Source: Chytridium lagenaria
Lineage: Eukaryota > Chytridiomycota > Chytridiomycetes > Chytridiales > Chytridiaceae
DNA length: 64,000 bases
NCBI GenBank assembly: GCA_025449115.1
Contig: JAHLKC010000014.1
Span: forward strand, 62,001-126,000
Reading direction: 5' to 3'
The stretch's first letter is position 1. Each line of letters opens with the position of its first letter. Positions 25,138-35,936 of this stretch are shown in pieces. Below the pieces are notes generated by a model, which made no database searches, was not told the DNA's origin, and worked only from the letters and a program-made list of their open reading frames with translations. The translations under genes and the position numbers were made by a program.

Positions 25138-27468
25138 TTACATTGGGATGGAGGGGATTGTTTTACATTGGGGTGGGGATCGATTTTGATCACTGACACC
25201 TGCAGGTGCTTGCGGGGGAGGGATGATGGGGGAGGGGGAGGGCGATGGGGATGGGGAGGGGGATGGAGATGGGGAAGGCGACGGGGAGGGGGAGGGGGAA
25301 GGAGAGGGCGACGGCGATGGGGAAGGCGAAGGCGAAGGTGATGGCGAAGGGGAAGGTGAAGGTGAAGGGGAAGGCGACGGCGAAGGGGAAGGCGAGGGCG
25401 ACGGCGAAGGGGAAGGCGAGGGCGACGGCGAAGGGGAAGGCGACGGCGAAGGGGAAGGTGAAGGGGACGGCGAAGGTGAGGGTGAAGGCGAAGGGGAAGG
25501 AGAAGGCGAAGGTGACGGAGAAGCTACCGGGAATTCAGCAGGGAGTTGCAATAATCGGTTAGGAGTGGAAGATTTCGATCCAGTCAACCCTGAGATCTTG
25601 TTGGAAGTTGTAATACTAGTGATGTAGGTCATGGCTGCAGATGGGCTTGCGAAGGCGAAATGCGAGTATGCGACGGCGGCGACACCTGCAACGTGGGGAC
25701 AGGCCATGGAGGTTCCACTGATGGTGTTTGTGGCGGTGTTGCTGGAGAACCAACTAAATAAAGAAAAGATGTTAAAAAAAAAAGTGCCTGTACGTCTGAG
25801 TGGGGGCTTAAAATAAGCGTTTGCGATTGATGTACCTTGACAAGATGCCCACACCGGGGGCATTAATGTTGACACAACCTCCCCAATTCGAGAACGACGC
25901 AAACGCGTCTACGCTACTCGTAGCGCCGACGGTGTAAGCCCAAGTCGCGCGTGCCGGAGACACATTACACGCATCCTGATTCTCATTCCCAGCGGCGACA
26001 ACCACCAGACATCTTGCGGTTGTGCTGATATCGTTGACGGCATTGTCCAAGGCGCTGGAGGGACCACCGCCAAGAGACATGCTGACGATGCAGGGTCTGC
26101 GGTTGGCGATGGCGGTGGATTTGACCCATTGGATGGCACTGACGATGCCAGCGGTGGAGCCGGAGCCGGAGGAGCTGAGGACTTTGAGGGAGACGATGGA
26201 GGCTTTTTTGGCTACGCCGTAGGTGGTGCCGGCGACTGGTTTGAAGGTAAGATGTTAGAATCATGTAGGGGTGATATGAAAGGGTAGGGTGGTGTATAAA
26301 GATAAAGGAGAGGATTGTTTTTATCGGTGAAAGGTTTTGAGATGAGCGTGAATGGGTTGAGAATGTAAGAGGCTGGGAAAGTACAATTTGTGTGTTTTGA
26401 GTTATAGAGAACAAAAGAATGAAGTGTTATGCACGCAATCTGTAATGGCACGCAGACGAAAATGGAATAGGAGAATATAGTCTGATGGTATTTTGGGGAG
26501 GAATTGGGGGAAGAATCTTGGGGGGAGGGTCGAGAGTAGTTACGTACCGGTTCCTAAAATACAGAAAGGAAACAAGAAAGGTTTAGTTAAAATAACAAAA
26601 GAAGAAACACTGGGGAAAAAAGTCATTATTTACCAGCACAGTGCGTTCCATGGCCGTTTCCATCAACATCTGTCTCTCCACTGATAAAGTTCCTTCCATA
26701 CGTAGCACGTCCTCCAAACTCGCTGTGAGTTGCGCGAATACCCCTAAATCACCATGCAAGTTAGAATTCGTTTGAAATCCCATATTTGAAAAGGCAAAAA
26801 AAAAAAAACTATCAACGAGAAAAGTATGAACTACATACGTGTCGAGTACGTAAACAATGGAGCCCTCTGAATGGGATTACAATAGGTGGGTTGGTTTGTA
26901 GAAAAAAGGAGGTCAGTTTACATCATCCTTTCAAGTTGAAGAAAGGGTATATACCTCCGGCAACAGTGGGGTAATCATAGAAAGTTGGCATGGGGATGTT
27001 TGCCCTTGACAGACGTCGAAGTCCCCGGTGCTCCGGTCGTCTGAACAGCCGTCGCCTTGTAAACCTGGTTCTGTTCAACATACGCGACTTCGGGCAGTTT
27101 CTAAAAACATACATCAGCTACACACCGGGCATGACCCCCAAAAAGAAAAGGAAAAAAAACCTACACTGATTTCTTCAGCCATAGCTGACGTGACGGCAGC
27201 AGCGTACCCGCGAATACCCGTCCCATTGTATCTCTGAATGTATCGGAAGCCGCGGAAGGGGGGATGGTGGGTACCCCCTGAAACTGTCGCCATCGATACG
27301 ACTTCCGTTAATGTTGGTAGCGTGAGTGCGGAGCCAGGATTCATGGGTGGAAGTGGTAAGAACCGTGGCACCGCTCTTGTAGACGACAATGTACTCATTT
27401 GGGATGAGTTGAGCCGACACGGCAGCGAGGGCAGTGGTCAAGCAAACGAGGCTTGAAAGCAGATGCAT
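25138..27468 (-). CDS. secreted subtilisin-like serine protease, proteinase K type (S8A)
   Basis: An extracellular endopeptidase. From ATG 27468: signal peptide ([19 protein letters not shown]), inhibitor I9 propeptide ([20 protein letters not shown] ... [15 protein letters not shown] ... [15 protein letters not shown]), then the catalytic domain. Asp is in [14 protein letters not shown], His in [15 protein letters not shown], oxyanion Asn in [10 protein letters not shown], Ser in [17 protein letters not shown]. At least eight exons; one is 6 nt (26548-26553). After the domain comes a tail of roughly 50 Ser-Pro repeats (about 25228-25530) and [14 protein letters not shown] to the stop. Single-base breaks: run at 27258-27263 and near the propeptide/catalytic junction (about 27025). 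The Ser-Pro tail may be an O-mannosylated stalk (inference). Confidence 0.9.
26548..26553 (-). other. 6-nt microexon of the subtilase gene
   Basis: On the minus strand the context is TTTCTGTATTTTAG, then GAACCG, then GTACGTAACT, so a six-base exon sits between a good acceptor and a good donor. Joining 26634 to GAACCG to 26235 gives Ala-Gly-Thr-Val-Ala-Gly after HC, the conserved CAGTVAG of proteinase K relatives. Skipping it keeps the frame but yields CAVAG, losing the Gly-Thr that nearly all family members carry. Flanking introns are 80 and 312 nt. Confidence 0.75.
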
Positions 27469-28349
27469 GATGAGCGTTTTTCTTGGTTGATGGAAAGTGA
27501 GGAGGGTGGGGGGGATGATGAGGTTTTTGTTGGAAGAACACGTCAAGAGAGGGATTGTTTGAGGATTTTGGGAAAAGGGGGATTTACGTGGTTATCGGGA
27601 TCTGTTGCAACTTGCGGAGAGATTCACTTACGATCCTACAATGTGGACGAAAATCTGAATTAGGGGTCACGTCGACCATCCTAGACTCTGAACAGAAAAT
27701 AGGGTTATCAGGATTCCCGTGTTGACCTTCATATTTTAGCCCTATAATGGTTCATGAACGTATGTTGGGATGGTAAATTACTTTTTCGGTGGATTTTTGT
27801 TTTGTCTCAACGACTTTAGTCGATGATCCTTTTTCTTTTTTGTAATATAGAGAAGGACCTAGACTCTTCAGTACTAGGGAACGTGGATTCGAAGTGCGCT
27901 GGCTCGATCCTGTGTCAACAAACGTGCATTATCTTTATTCTTGTCTCAAAAGTGTTATTATTATAGCTGTTTACTTCTTTATTATAAAAGATTGGGACTA
28001 GCAGCTAAAACAGCTAGAAACCGGTTCTCTTTGTTCAAGTGCAACATGAGCGTCATGCATCCCGCTGACTTTGATGTGGACTATATTCTAATGACTATGG
28101 TCTCAGCTGCTGTGATTCTGAGATCTCCGAGTGATCTTTTCATTCTATGCAATGCCGTCTCACCCATCATCCTCATCGTCTCTATTCAGAGGTAAAAACA
28201 GAGGAGAGTAAGTTGAACATAACAGGGCTTCATCCAAGTTTGAAAAGAAAAGAAACCGACGCGAAAACCGACATGTTTGCGTTTTTGCGACCGTCATCTT
28301 TCAAATCAAATAAAGCGGCGTTGTGGCATAGACGGTGAAGGTGAAACCT
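27469..28349. other. intergenic region upstream of the subtilase
   Basis: The subtilase promoter must lie at the left end. No gene recognised further right; a short open frame at 28147-28338 (Lys/Ser-rich) might be an exon of the doubtful gene that follows. Confidence 0.4.
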
Positions 28350-28812
28350 ATGGCCGAGGTTTCGAATTACACACAACTTTCGTTTGAGAAGAAGGTGCAG
28401 GTTTTCTTAATGATCCCAGGGCTGTAAGTACCGTCTTGATGGGTTCTTCATCTTTTTCGAGCGACCAAAAACATCACACGCAGGGCCTCGGATCACGTTA
28501 CCGTTACAGAGTGGTCACGAGAGGATGTTTATATGGCATCAAATAGGTCGTTGAAGTTGTCTCTCCTTCAATTTCTTCTTCCATGTTTATCTCCGAAACA
28601 CCTTTTTTTGTTCTTTAACCGTTTCAATGAATATGGCGGAATACCCAAATCAGGGTCTATGGATAATACAAGGGATATGCTCATGCTGTGTATCGTTTGG
28701 ATTATCGCAAAACCCCTGTTGTTGCAATATCACGAGCTGCAAAATCAAAGGATGCCACCGCTATAGTACCTTTGTGTTGTTCAAGTGCTCACGGCCTCGA
28801 CCTACTGTTATG
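28350..28812 (+). CDS. possible small multi-exon gene, unknown product
   Basis: ATG at 28350 follows an in-frame stop and opens a frame reading MAEVSNYTQLSFEKKVQVFL then MIPG. A GTAAGT donor at about 28422 and an ACACGCAG acceptor near 28484 join it in frame to ASDHVTVTEWSREDVYMAS. The next junction is ambiguous: a splice from about 28546 to about 28671 could continue as DMLMLCIVWIIAKPLLL and stop at 28766, whereas a neighbouring frame gives the more protein-like YAHAVYRLDYRKTPVVAIS ending at 28812. I recognise no family. The good splice sites and balanced composition are the only support; it may be a gene fragment. Confidence 0.3.
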
Positions 28813-29934
28813 ATGAATGATCCCTGTTGCGATGAGGATATTGTATTTGTTTGTAGATGGTAGACTCTGAGTTTACGCGTGTTTTCTTGCTATTCAAGCT
28901 GCTTTTCTCTCGTTTTTGCTCGCCGTCCCTGTGCTGTATCCGTTTTTCGTCATCTTTCTTTGCGACTTCAGTCACATTTTCCTTTTTTTTTTCGACGTCT
29001 TCATTATTTCACTTGTACAAACTCCCCATCACTTTACGGAATAATAAATCACAGCATCTTCAATGAGATGTTTGACATCACGTCTTTCAAGGTTTATTTT
29101 GTTAATAAATACATCTTCAAAGTTCTCTATTAGTAAACTTCAAGGTTTTTTTGTTTTTTTTTTTGTAAATTTTTTTTGGCCCCGACAGGGACCCAAGAAG
29201 GGGACCCAAGGCAGGTATATTTTTTATGTTGTGGAAAAAAAATCAGGGTCTGTGTTTTTGTCGTCAAAGACGCCAAGACTACAGGGTAAAAGGATTCAGG
29301 AAACAACCATAAAAAAAAAAGACATCTTTAAAGCCCTTAAGGGTTCTAGCCCAACAACCCCCTTTATGCTCGCTCGCCTTCAAACTCTGCTGATAAAACA
29401 TACCCGCAAAGTGTTTATTGGATACAACCCTCTGTTCAAGCTGTGGAAAGCAAGGTCACCGAATAATGTTTTAAAGGCAACGAAATGTATCATGACGCGT
29501 GGTTAGATCAATCGTGTCGATCACAATGTTCTCCGCTGAAGCTGAGCGCAATACAACAAAATCAAAAAAAGGATGGCATTCTTACTTTTTTGTTATTTCT
29601 TAAAACAAAAAGTTGGGAGGGGGAGAGAACCAGCTCAAAACTCCCAATTTTCCAACATTGTGATCATTCCCAAACTACAAACAAAAAAAAGGGGAGGTAC
29701 TGATAATAGATAACGAACATAAAGGAAAGGTGAGAAGGGGACTGAAAAAAACAAAGTCGGTGATGAAAGGGATGCGACGAGTTGAGCACGGAAAAGGATA
29801 GGTTTTTGGGTACAACAAAAGGGGTGTGTGCGTGTGTCGGAATGGGTAGGGGAAGGGACTGTACAATGTGCGCGTGTGTGTGTGTGTGTGCGTGTTTGTG
29901 TGTGTGTGTAGAGTGAAGTTGACGGGCGTGGGTT
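28813..29934. other. unassigned region downstream of the MADS gene
   Basis: T-rich and A-rich DNA with a CA/TG tract at about 29870-29908. Short open frames near 29340-29500 show no recognisable homology. Probably contains the MADS-box gene's 3' end and terminator. Confidence 0.4.
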
Positions 29935-31638
29935 TTACTCTTCAGTCTTGACGTCCTCTGTTTCATCCACTTTCCTTTTTTTAGGGGACGTCGCCCCCTC
30001 TTGGGTCATTGCGAAAAGGGTTTGAAATGGGGGCGTTGTGGGGGTCGGGATCGCGGACATGGTAGCCATAAGTGGAGGTGCAGAAGTCCACGGGTCATCT
30101 GGGATATTTGAAAGGGGTTGAAAGGTAGAGGGGGGTGTTGAGGTTGGGGTTTGGAGTTGGGTTGGAATGATGTAGTCTTGGTGGAGGTAGGAGGATGCGG
30201 AGGTGATGGCGGATTCAAAGGCGTTTTGGAAGGGTTGGGGAGCGGGGAAGGGTTGGAGGAAGGGTTGAGAGGGGAAGTAAGGGCGGGGTGGGAGAGGTGG
30301 TGTGAGGAGACCCTGGGGAAGGGCTGTGGAGCCAAGTTGAGACGAGTAGGGTTGAGTTGTGGGTGAGTAAGGGGATTGATGTTTGATAATGGGATGGTTT
30401 GGGAGTGTTGAGGGGCCGACTTGATGTTGTTGTTGAGTTGGCGGTGGACGAGGAGGAGTGGCCATTTGTGGATTGTAGTGGCGAGGAAAGTTGGGAGCGG
30501 GCATGCTTGGGAAAGTGTGAAACATGCCACCGGTGCCGGGTTGATGGAGAGAAGGGTCTCCGGGGTCAGGTGGGCTGTTGAGGCAAAGCTGAATAAGATG
30601 CTTGCCCTCGGGTTTGGTGATGAGAGGTTGGACTTTAGGGGTTGCAAAGGTGTAGACGTGCCCGGTCTCGGACGCGACAAGGAGGAGGATCTGGGTGCCT
30701 GTGAGAGTTGCAAGTTCATTGGCCTTTTGTTTTGTTTTTTGGAAAAAGTTGTCGCGTTAGTTGTAATGAACCGAGAAAACAGCACACGGCAAAAAGTGAC
30801 AGGAAATAAAAGAAAGAAAACAAAAGATATGAACAAGACAAAGACCGAATGTAATCTAACCTTTTTCATAATTCCAGCCTTTCTTTTTGAAAATGTAATA
30901 TGTCTTCGGGACCTATCCTCAATATACTCAATTTTAATCTTCTTCCTTCCAGCTGATTTTGGCGTCTTGCCACCTTTCCCCACTCCATCCTCCATGTTCA
31001 CACTGGAAGCCGGTGACCGCCCAGATCCACCTCCACCTGTCTCATCTTCATCATCAAGATCGTCCGACTCGGCGTTGGGATCAAACTCGTCCGGCATGAG
31101 CGGTTGTGGTGCCATGGAGGGTTGGAATGCAAGGTCTGTGGATGTGATAAAAGAAGGAGAGTAAGGTAAAAGAAAGCTAGACAAAGATTGACTGACATTG
31201 GTGAGGGAATCCCATGTGATGTTGCGGGTCATTCGGGAAGGAAGTGAGTTGGGGGTTGTAAAAGGGTTGCGGAGGCATGGTGGTTGCGAGCATGTGTTGC
31301 ATAGGCATAGTATGTGCCAAGTGGGATGGCATGGGCATTCCAGGGACTGGATTGTACTGCAGTGGCTGATGTTGTTGCTGTGGTTGGTACTGCTGATGTT
31401 GTTGCTGATGAATGTACTCTTGCGGCTGTTCTTGTTGTTCTTGTAGTTGATGCTGTTGCTGTTGCTGGTGTAGTGGTGGTAGTTGTTGTTGTTGTTGTTG
31501 CTGTGGTTGATACTGCTGCTGCTGCTGCTGGTGATGATGCGGGTTGATGCTGTTACTCATGTTGTTGGATGTGGTGGTGGTGGTGACGAGTTGCTGGTGA
31601 GGTATTGGGAGAGGGATCCCTTGCTGCTGTTGCTGCAT
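29935..31638 (-). CDS. MADS-box transcription factor, SRF/Mcm1 type
   Basis: A sequence-specific DNA-binding regulator. Exons 31638-31197, 31135-30861 and 30723-29935 total 1506 nt, exactly 502 codons with stop, unbroken. Exon 1 is a Gln/His-rich N-terminus. Exon 2 has an acidic linker (DDLDDEDETGGGGS) and the MADS start GRKKIKIEYIEDRSRRHITF then SKRKAGIMKK. Exon 3 continues ANELATLTGTQILLLVASET, GHVYTFATPKVQPLITKPEG and KHLIQLCLNS, which is the SRF-type (type I) box plus SAM extension; the usual KAYELS/T position reads KANELA. A Pro/Gln-rich tail ends in a basic KKRKVDETE stretch, a likely nuclear localisation signal. This splice inside the MADS box (after MKK) is a useful phylogenetic marker. 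Confidence 0.93.
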
Positions 31639-34440
31639 TCTAAATAAGTAGTAGTATGTATGTAGTGACAGCTGTATAAAATAAAATAAAATAAATCATT
31701 AAAATAATATACACATATACCATAAAAGGCAAAATAAATAGAGTGTGTACTACATTGTGTACAGCATGCTGGACACATAGAATGTACTACCGTAATCTTG
31801 TCTTATTCTGTTGGACCCTCAAAAGGTCATATTTAAAAAAGAAGAAGAAGAAGAAGAAGAGCAGGGAGAGAGAGAGAATAAAACAACATCAACAGTTCAC
31901 CGCGCCCAACCTTTTTTTGGTTTGTGCACTTTTCTAATAAATAAAATAAAATAAATAAATAATAATAATTTCCATCCATGACCACCACCATCCTTCCCCT
32001 TCCTTCCTTTCCTTTCCTTATGTAAATATTATGTCCATAAATTAAATATAGAGTCACTCATGTCCTTATGGTCATGGAAGGGGGAGAGAGGGAGGGGATA
32101 AGTGTCGCTGAATGAGTGTCGTTGCTTTGATGACGGGGAAGGTGAGGGTGTGAGAGGTGTAAGGGAGGTAATGCGGATATATGCGCCAAAGGAGCATGCA
32201 ATGCTTTCGTGCTTGGTTGGATCACAGTGGGAATGGAAAAATGAAAATGAAAAAAAAAGAAAAAAGGTTGCTTTGTGATCAGAAAATGACGGGAGATCGT
32301 CATTCAAGGATACCATCGCGTCCCTCAGTGTGTGTTGTGCGATCCATCCTCCCCAGGTATTTATTCACCTGGAAGAATAATGCTTGGTGGATGGATGGAG
32401 AGAGGGGAGTGATGAGGAGGAGCGATTTCAAAGAAATGATTATCTAGACGAGGGAAATTCTGCTTGCTAGCTACAAGAACTCACCAATGCTAATGGTAGG
32501 GCAAGTATAGAATGATGGTCCGGTTGAAAAGTACAAGTAAGACCCACGACGAGTTTCCGTTCCAGCGCTCGATTCCCTAAAAACTAGCTCCCGCCTTCAA
32601 CGACAAGGGCTTATGATGAATGACGATTTGTTGGGTGATGGGCGATGTGGATAAATGGTGCAAGCAATGCTCGAGTAGGCAGCAACGAATACCGTTCCAC
32701 GAGTGTTAATTGCCTATTGAAACCTCGATATGCTCTCGTCGATGACGTTCCCCACCCGACTCGATGAAACGATTTCCCGGCCGGTCGCTCTTCTGAAACA
32801 CCCAATGTTGCAAACTGATGGACCAACGAAGCGGCCCTTGACAGTGAGGCTTTTAAGACTGTGTGTGCGGAAGCAAAGTGCGAAAGAGGGGGGGTGAATT
32901 GCTGAAACGCAAAACAGGCTGACAGCTCTCTTTTTGTTTTTTGCGAAAGGGGCAAAGGAAAAAAAGGCAATAAAGTTCGGTGCCTTTTGTTTGCTTTTTA
33001 GACAATATTCAGAGGGGGGGATGGACTGCTGGACAGGGTCTATTTTGTATGCTTTGCAAGTAAAGTGAAAAAGATCGCTTGTTTTAGTTTTTTCATTTTT
33101 ACCTCATGTCACTGTAAAGTGATAAAGAAGAGAATTCTGTTTCCTCTTCACTCTTTTTTTTGAGTTATCGCTGAATACCCATTCAACTGATCCAGACGCT
33201 GCGCAAAAGAGGCATTTTGTAACCTGCCTTCCTCTTCTCCTTCCAATATTCTCCGTCTTCCTCATCCTTCACTATCTTTGTCTTTTGCGCACAAACTGCC
33301 CGCAAACAGGGTCTTTGAGAGAGGCCAGGGCTTGGTATCCACAGCCTTAGTAAGCCAACTGTAAAACAAAACTCCGTCCGTCCTCCAGTGACGGTGCGCC
33401 TTCTCCTTAATATTCCCTTTTATCACCTTTATTTTCTCTCTTCCCCCTTTTGCCGCAGCAAATAACCTCTGACATCCAAACGACGATGCTGCATATGATT
33501 CGCGCTGACTTTTAAAAATCAAACCCCATTACACAGAGACACATCCAAAGAACATTCTATCACACCAATCCATCCATTATTATTTTTTTAAAAAGCGTGA
33601 TGGTTCCACGACGCCTTCAACGAAACAAAAAAAACGACGGCCAACCTCGAAATATACACAAAGTGGTTTTTTTTTGTTCCCGGCCCGAGGGTCAAATCCC
33701 TTTGATGAACCATTCGTTTTACCTCCTCAGCTCCTCTCCGTCTTCTCCCCAACAAAAGGGGAACGGGTTGATGAAATGAGCCCTCACATATTCACAAAAA
33801 AACCAAAAAAAAAAACCAAAACGTGACGTTAAACGATAAAGGCTTTTTTGGGCCTTTTTTTTTTTGATTTATAAAGTGGCGGTGGAAATACCTTTTCTTT
33901 TTTTAATCGCTTAACTAAGCTTAAATAAACATCTCATCTTTTTTTTTTTTTTTGTTTCAGTAGATGTGGATGATAAGAACGGCATTTGGTAGTTAAGACT
34001 TAAGACCTTGAATGGGCTGCCAGATGAATTTAATGGCGGGTTCATTCACCTTACAGCCACCTTTGACCGAAACCATTAAAAAAGACCCCGGAAAAAAGTA
34101 TACAGCGCAGTTTGTTATTTCGGGCAAAGCGGAAGTGAAAAAAAACCTGCAAACAATAAAAACTTTACACAGCTAAAGGCTCTTCATTAAAAAAAAGACT
34201 GTGGAAAAAATGAAACAACGGAAAGATTTAGTCAATACGGCTAACGAGAAACGAAAAAAAAAAAATACACATTAAAACAATGGTCGGTGTGAAAAGAAGA
34301 TAACAAGCAAAAGTGGTAGGCGAGTTGTCGGGTATTGACTGTTAAAAAAATAATAATGGGGGTAGGGATATGATAAGATGTCCAACTAAACCTTCTAACG
34401 TTATTATCTTTCGCCAAACCCCCCAATAAACCCAACCTTC
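31639..34440. other. gene-poor region upstream of the MADS gene
   Basis: The MADS promoter lies at the left end, with a GAA/AAG-rich tract at 31838-31862. Open frames at 32611-32970 and 33262-33522 (minus) have no recognisable homology. Near 34000-34070 a minus-strand segment reads KVNEPAIKFIWQPIQGL before a stop; this looks protein-like but I cannot name it. Confidence 0.45.
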
Positions 34441-34560
34441 CCACCCCATCATCGTCACTGGTGATTTCAACAATCTCCGTCTGGACTCCCCAGAGATTCT
34501 TGAAATGCAGAAAGCAGGGTTCGTGGACACGTACAATGAGAAGCATGGAATCAGAGTGTG
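34441..34560 (+). pseudogene. endonuclease/exonuclease/phosphatase (EEP)-like fragment
   Basis: One frame reads HPIIVTGDFNNLRLDSPEI then LEMQKAGFVDTYNEKHG and stops. TGDFN followed by a GF-x-DTY segment is the pattern of EEP-superfamily enzymes (DNase I, sphingomyelinase and Ccr4-like phosphodiesterases), where the Asp and Asn of GDFN are catalytic. I could not find the N-terminal metal-binding block or a convincing terminal SDH motif nearby; about 90 nt downstream a frame reads TTAHHGLGDW, loosely like that terminus. It may be a relic, or an exon of a gene I failed to assemble. Confidence 0.4.
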
Positions 34561-35936
34561 AAAAGACTGTGCACAGTCAACGAGAAAAAAGGCGATAACC
34601 AAACTAAAGGAAAAGTATATCAATTCACCTTGGACATATCTACAACAGCTCATCACGGTCTAGGGGATTGGAATCATGAAAAACACCTCGAATCAAACAA
34701 ACACCCGCAACTCACCCCCACACTTTCCCTTTTCCTTACATTCCCGGCCTTTATCCACAGAACACGTACATCGCATTCACGTTTCTTAAATACACCCTTC
34801 CTATCCACGTAATCCACATTTCCACATAACCAACACGCTCCAAAATTCAAAAAAACCGCCCCCCTTTATTATCTATCGACATTCACGTAAAAACATCACA
34901 CCCAAAACGTCCACATTCGAAACCCCTCCATCGCTAACCCCACCTCTTTGACGCATCAAGCGTCATTGCTCCCCACACTTTCCAATCCGCAATAACCACG
35001 TAAACAAAACACGCCCTTTGAATTCAAAACTAGAGTTTCCCCACCCTTAAATCTTTTGTCCCAAACTCGCATGACCGAATTCGTTTTGCCCGCCGTACGC
35101 AACACTACATGACTCCAAAAAAGACACCACCGCCTCTATAAGGATTGCATCTTTTTATTCGCCGAAAGTAAAAGTACGAAGAAAAAAACTAAACCAGTCT
35201 TACAAAAAAAGTCCTCTCCAAATTCCCCAAAAATAATAAAGTAAACGCAACGAGGGGAATACATATTCTGGGTTTTTACCTTGCATAACAGAAAAAAAAA
35301 GGGAAGGTGGGGAGGTGAGGGGGATTTTTAAAAAAAACACACGCTAGATTTTGAACAAAAAAAAAAGAATACTATATCACCCAAAACTTCAAACCACTGC
35401 GAAAAAACAAAAACAAACAAACAAACAAAAAACCACACCCCCCCCCGTTCCCCAAACGCGATAACTACAGAAAAGTAAAGATAAATCAAATCAGGTCTGC
35501 ACATCAACCAAAAAAGTTATACAGGTGAAAAAAAAAAAATAGAAACAAAGGTAGTAGAGAGAGATGGTAAGAGAAAGGGGACAAAATAAAAAATAAAAAA
35601 ACAAACCCAAATAAAACAACATAACACACCCTTCACGCGCTGATCCATGCCGCAAAAAACCACGACCACACCCCCATTTCCATGAAGACCCAAAAACTCA
35701 AAATTTCAAAAAGCAATAGGGGCTTTTTTCGTGACACCCCACATGTCTGCGGCCCACACAACCGCACGCAAAACGGTCATAAAAAATGAAGGCACCAAAA
35801 GGGACACTCCAAGGACCTCACGGGAGATGAATGAAAAACACAACAGAAGGATTGCCAAGAAATCAAAAAAAAAAAACACACAGGCTACAGCCCAACGCAT
35901 TTGCCCTGTCCGCACGCGCCACAGAAAAAAAAATAA
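34561..35936. other. A-rich gene-poor region
   Basis: Dominated by poly-A runs and C-rich patches; no gene recognised. The right end is the 3' flank of the ankyrin gene. Confidence 0.5.

Noticed and set aside
25223..25627. 134-codon plus-strand frame of Gly/Glu/Asp repeats
   Set aside because: It is the antisense shadow of the Ser-Pro tail of the subtilase; the sense frame continues from a complete catalytic domain.
28812..28870. Possible isolated box C/D RNA (ATGATGA ... CTGA)
   Set aside because: Boxes alone, without a terminal stem, paralogue or host-intron context, are too weak.
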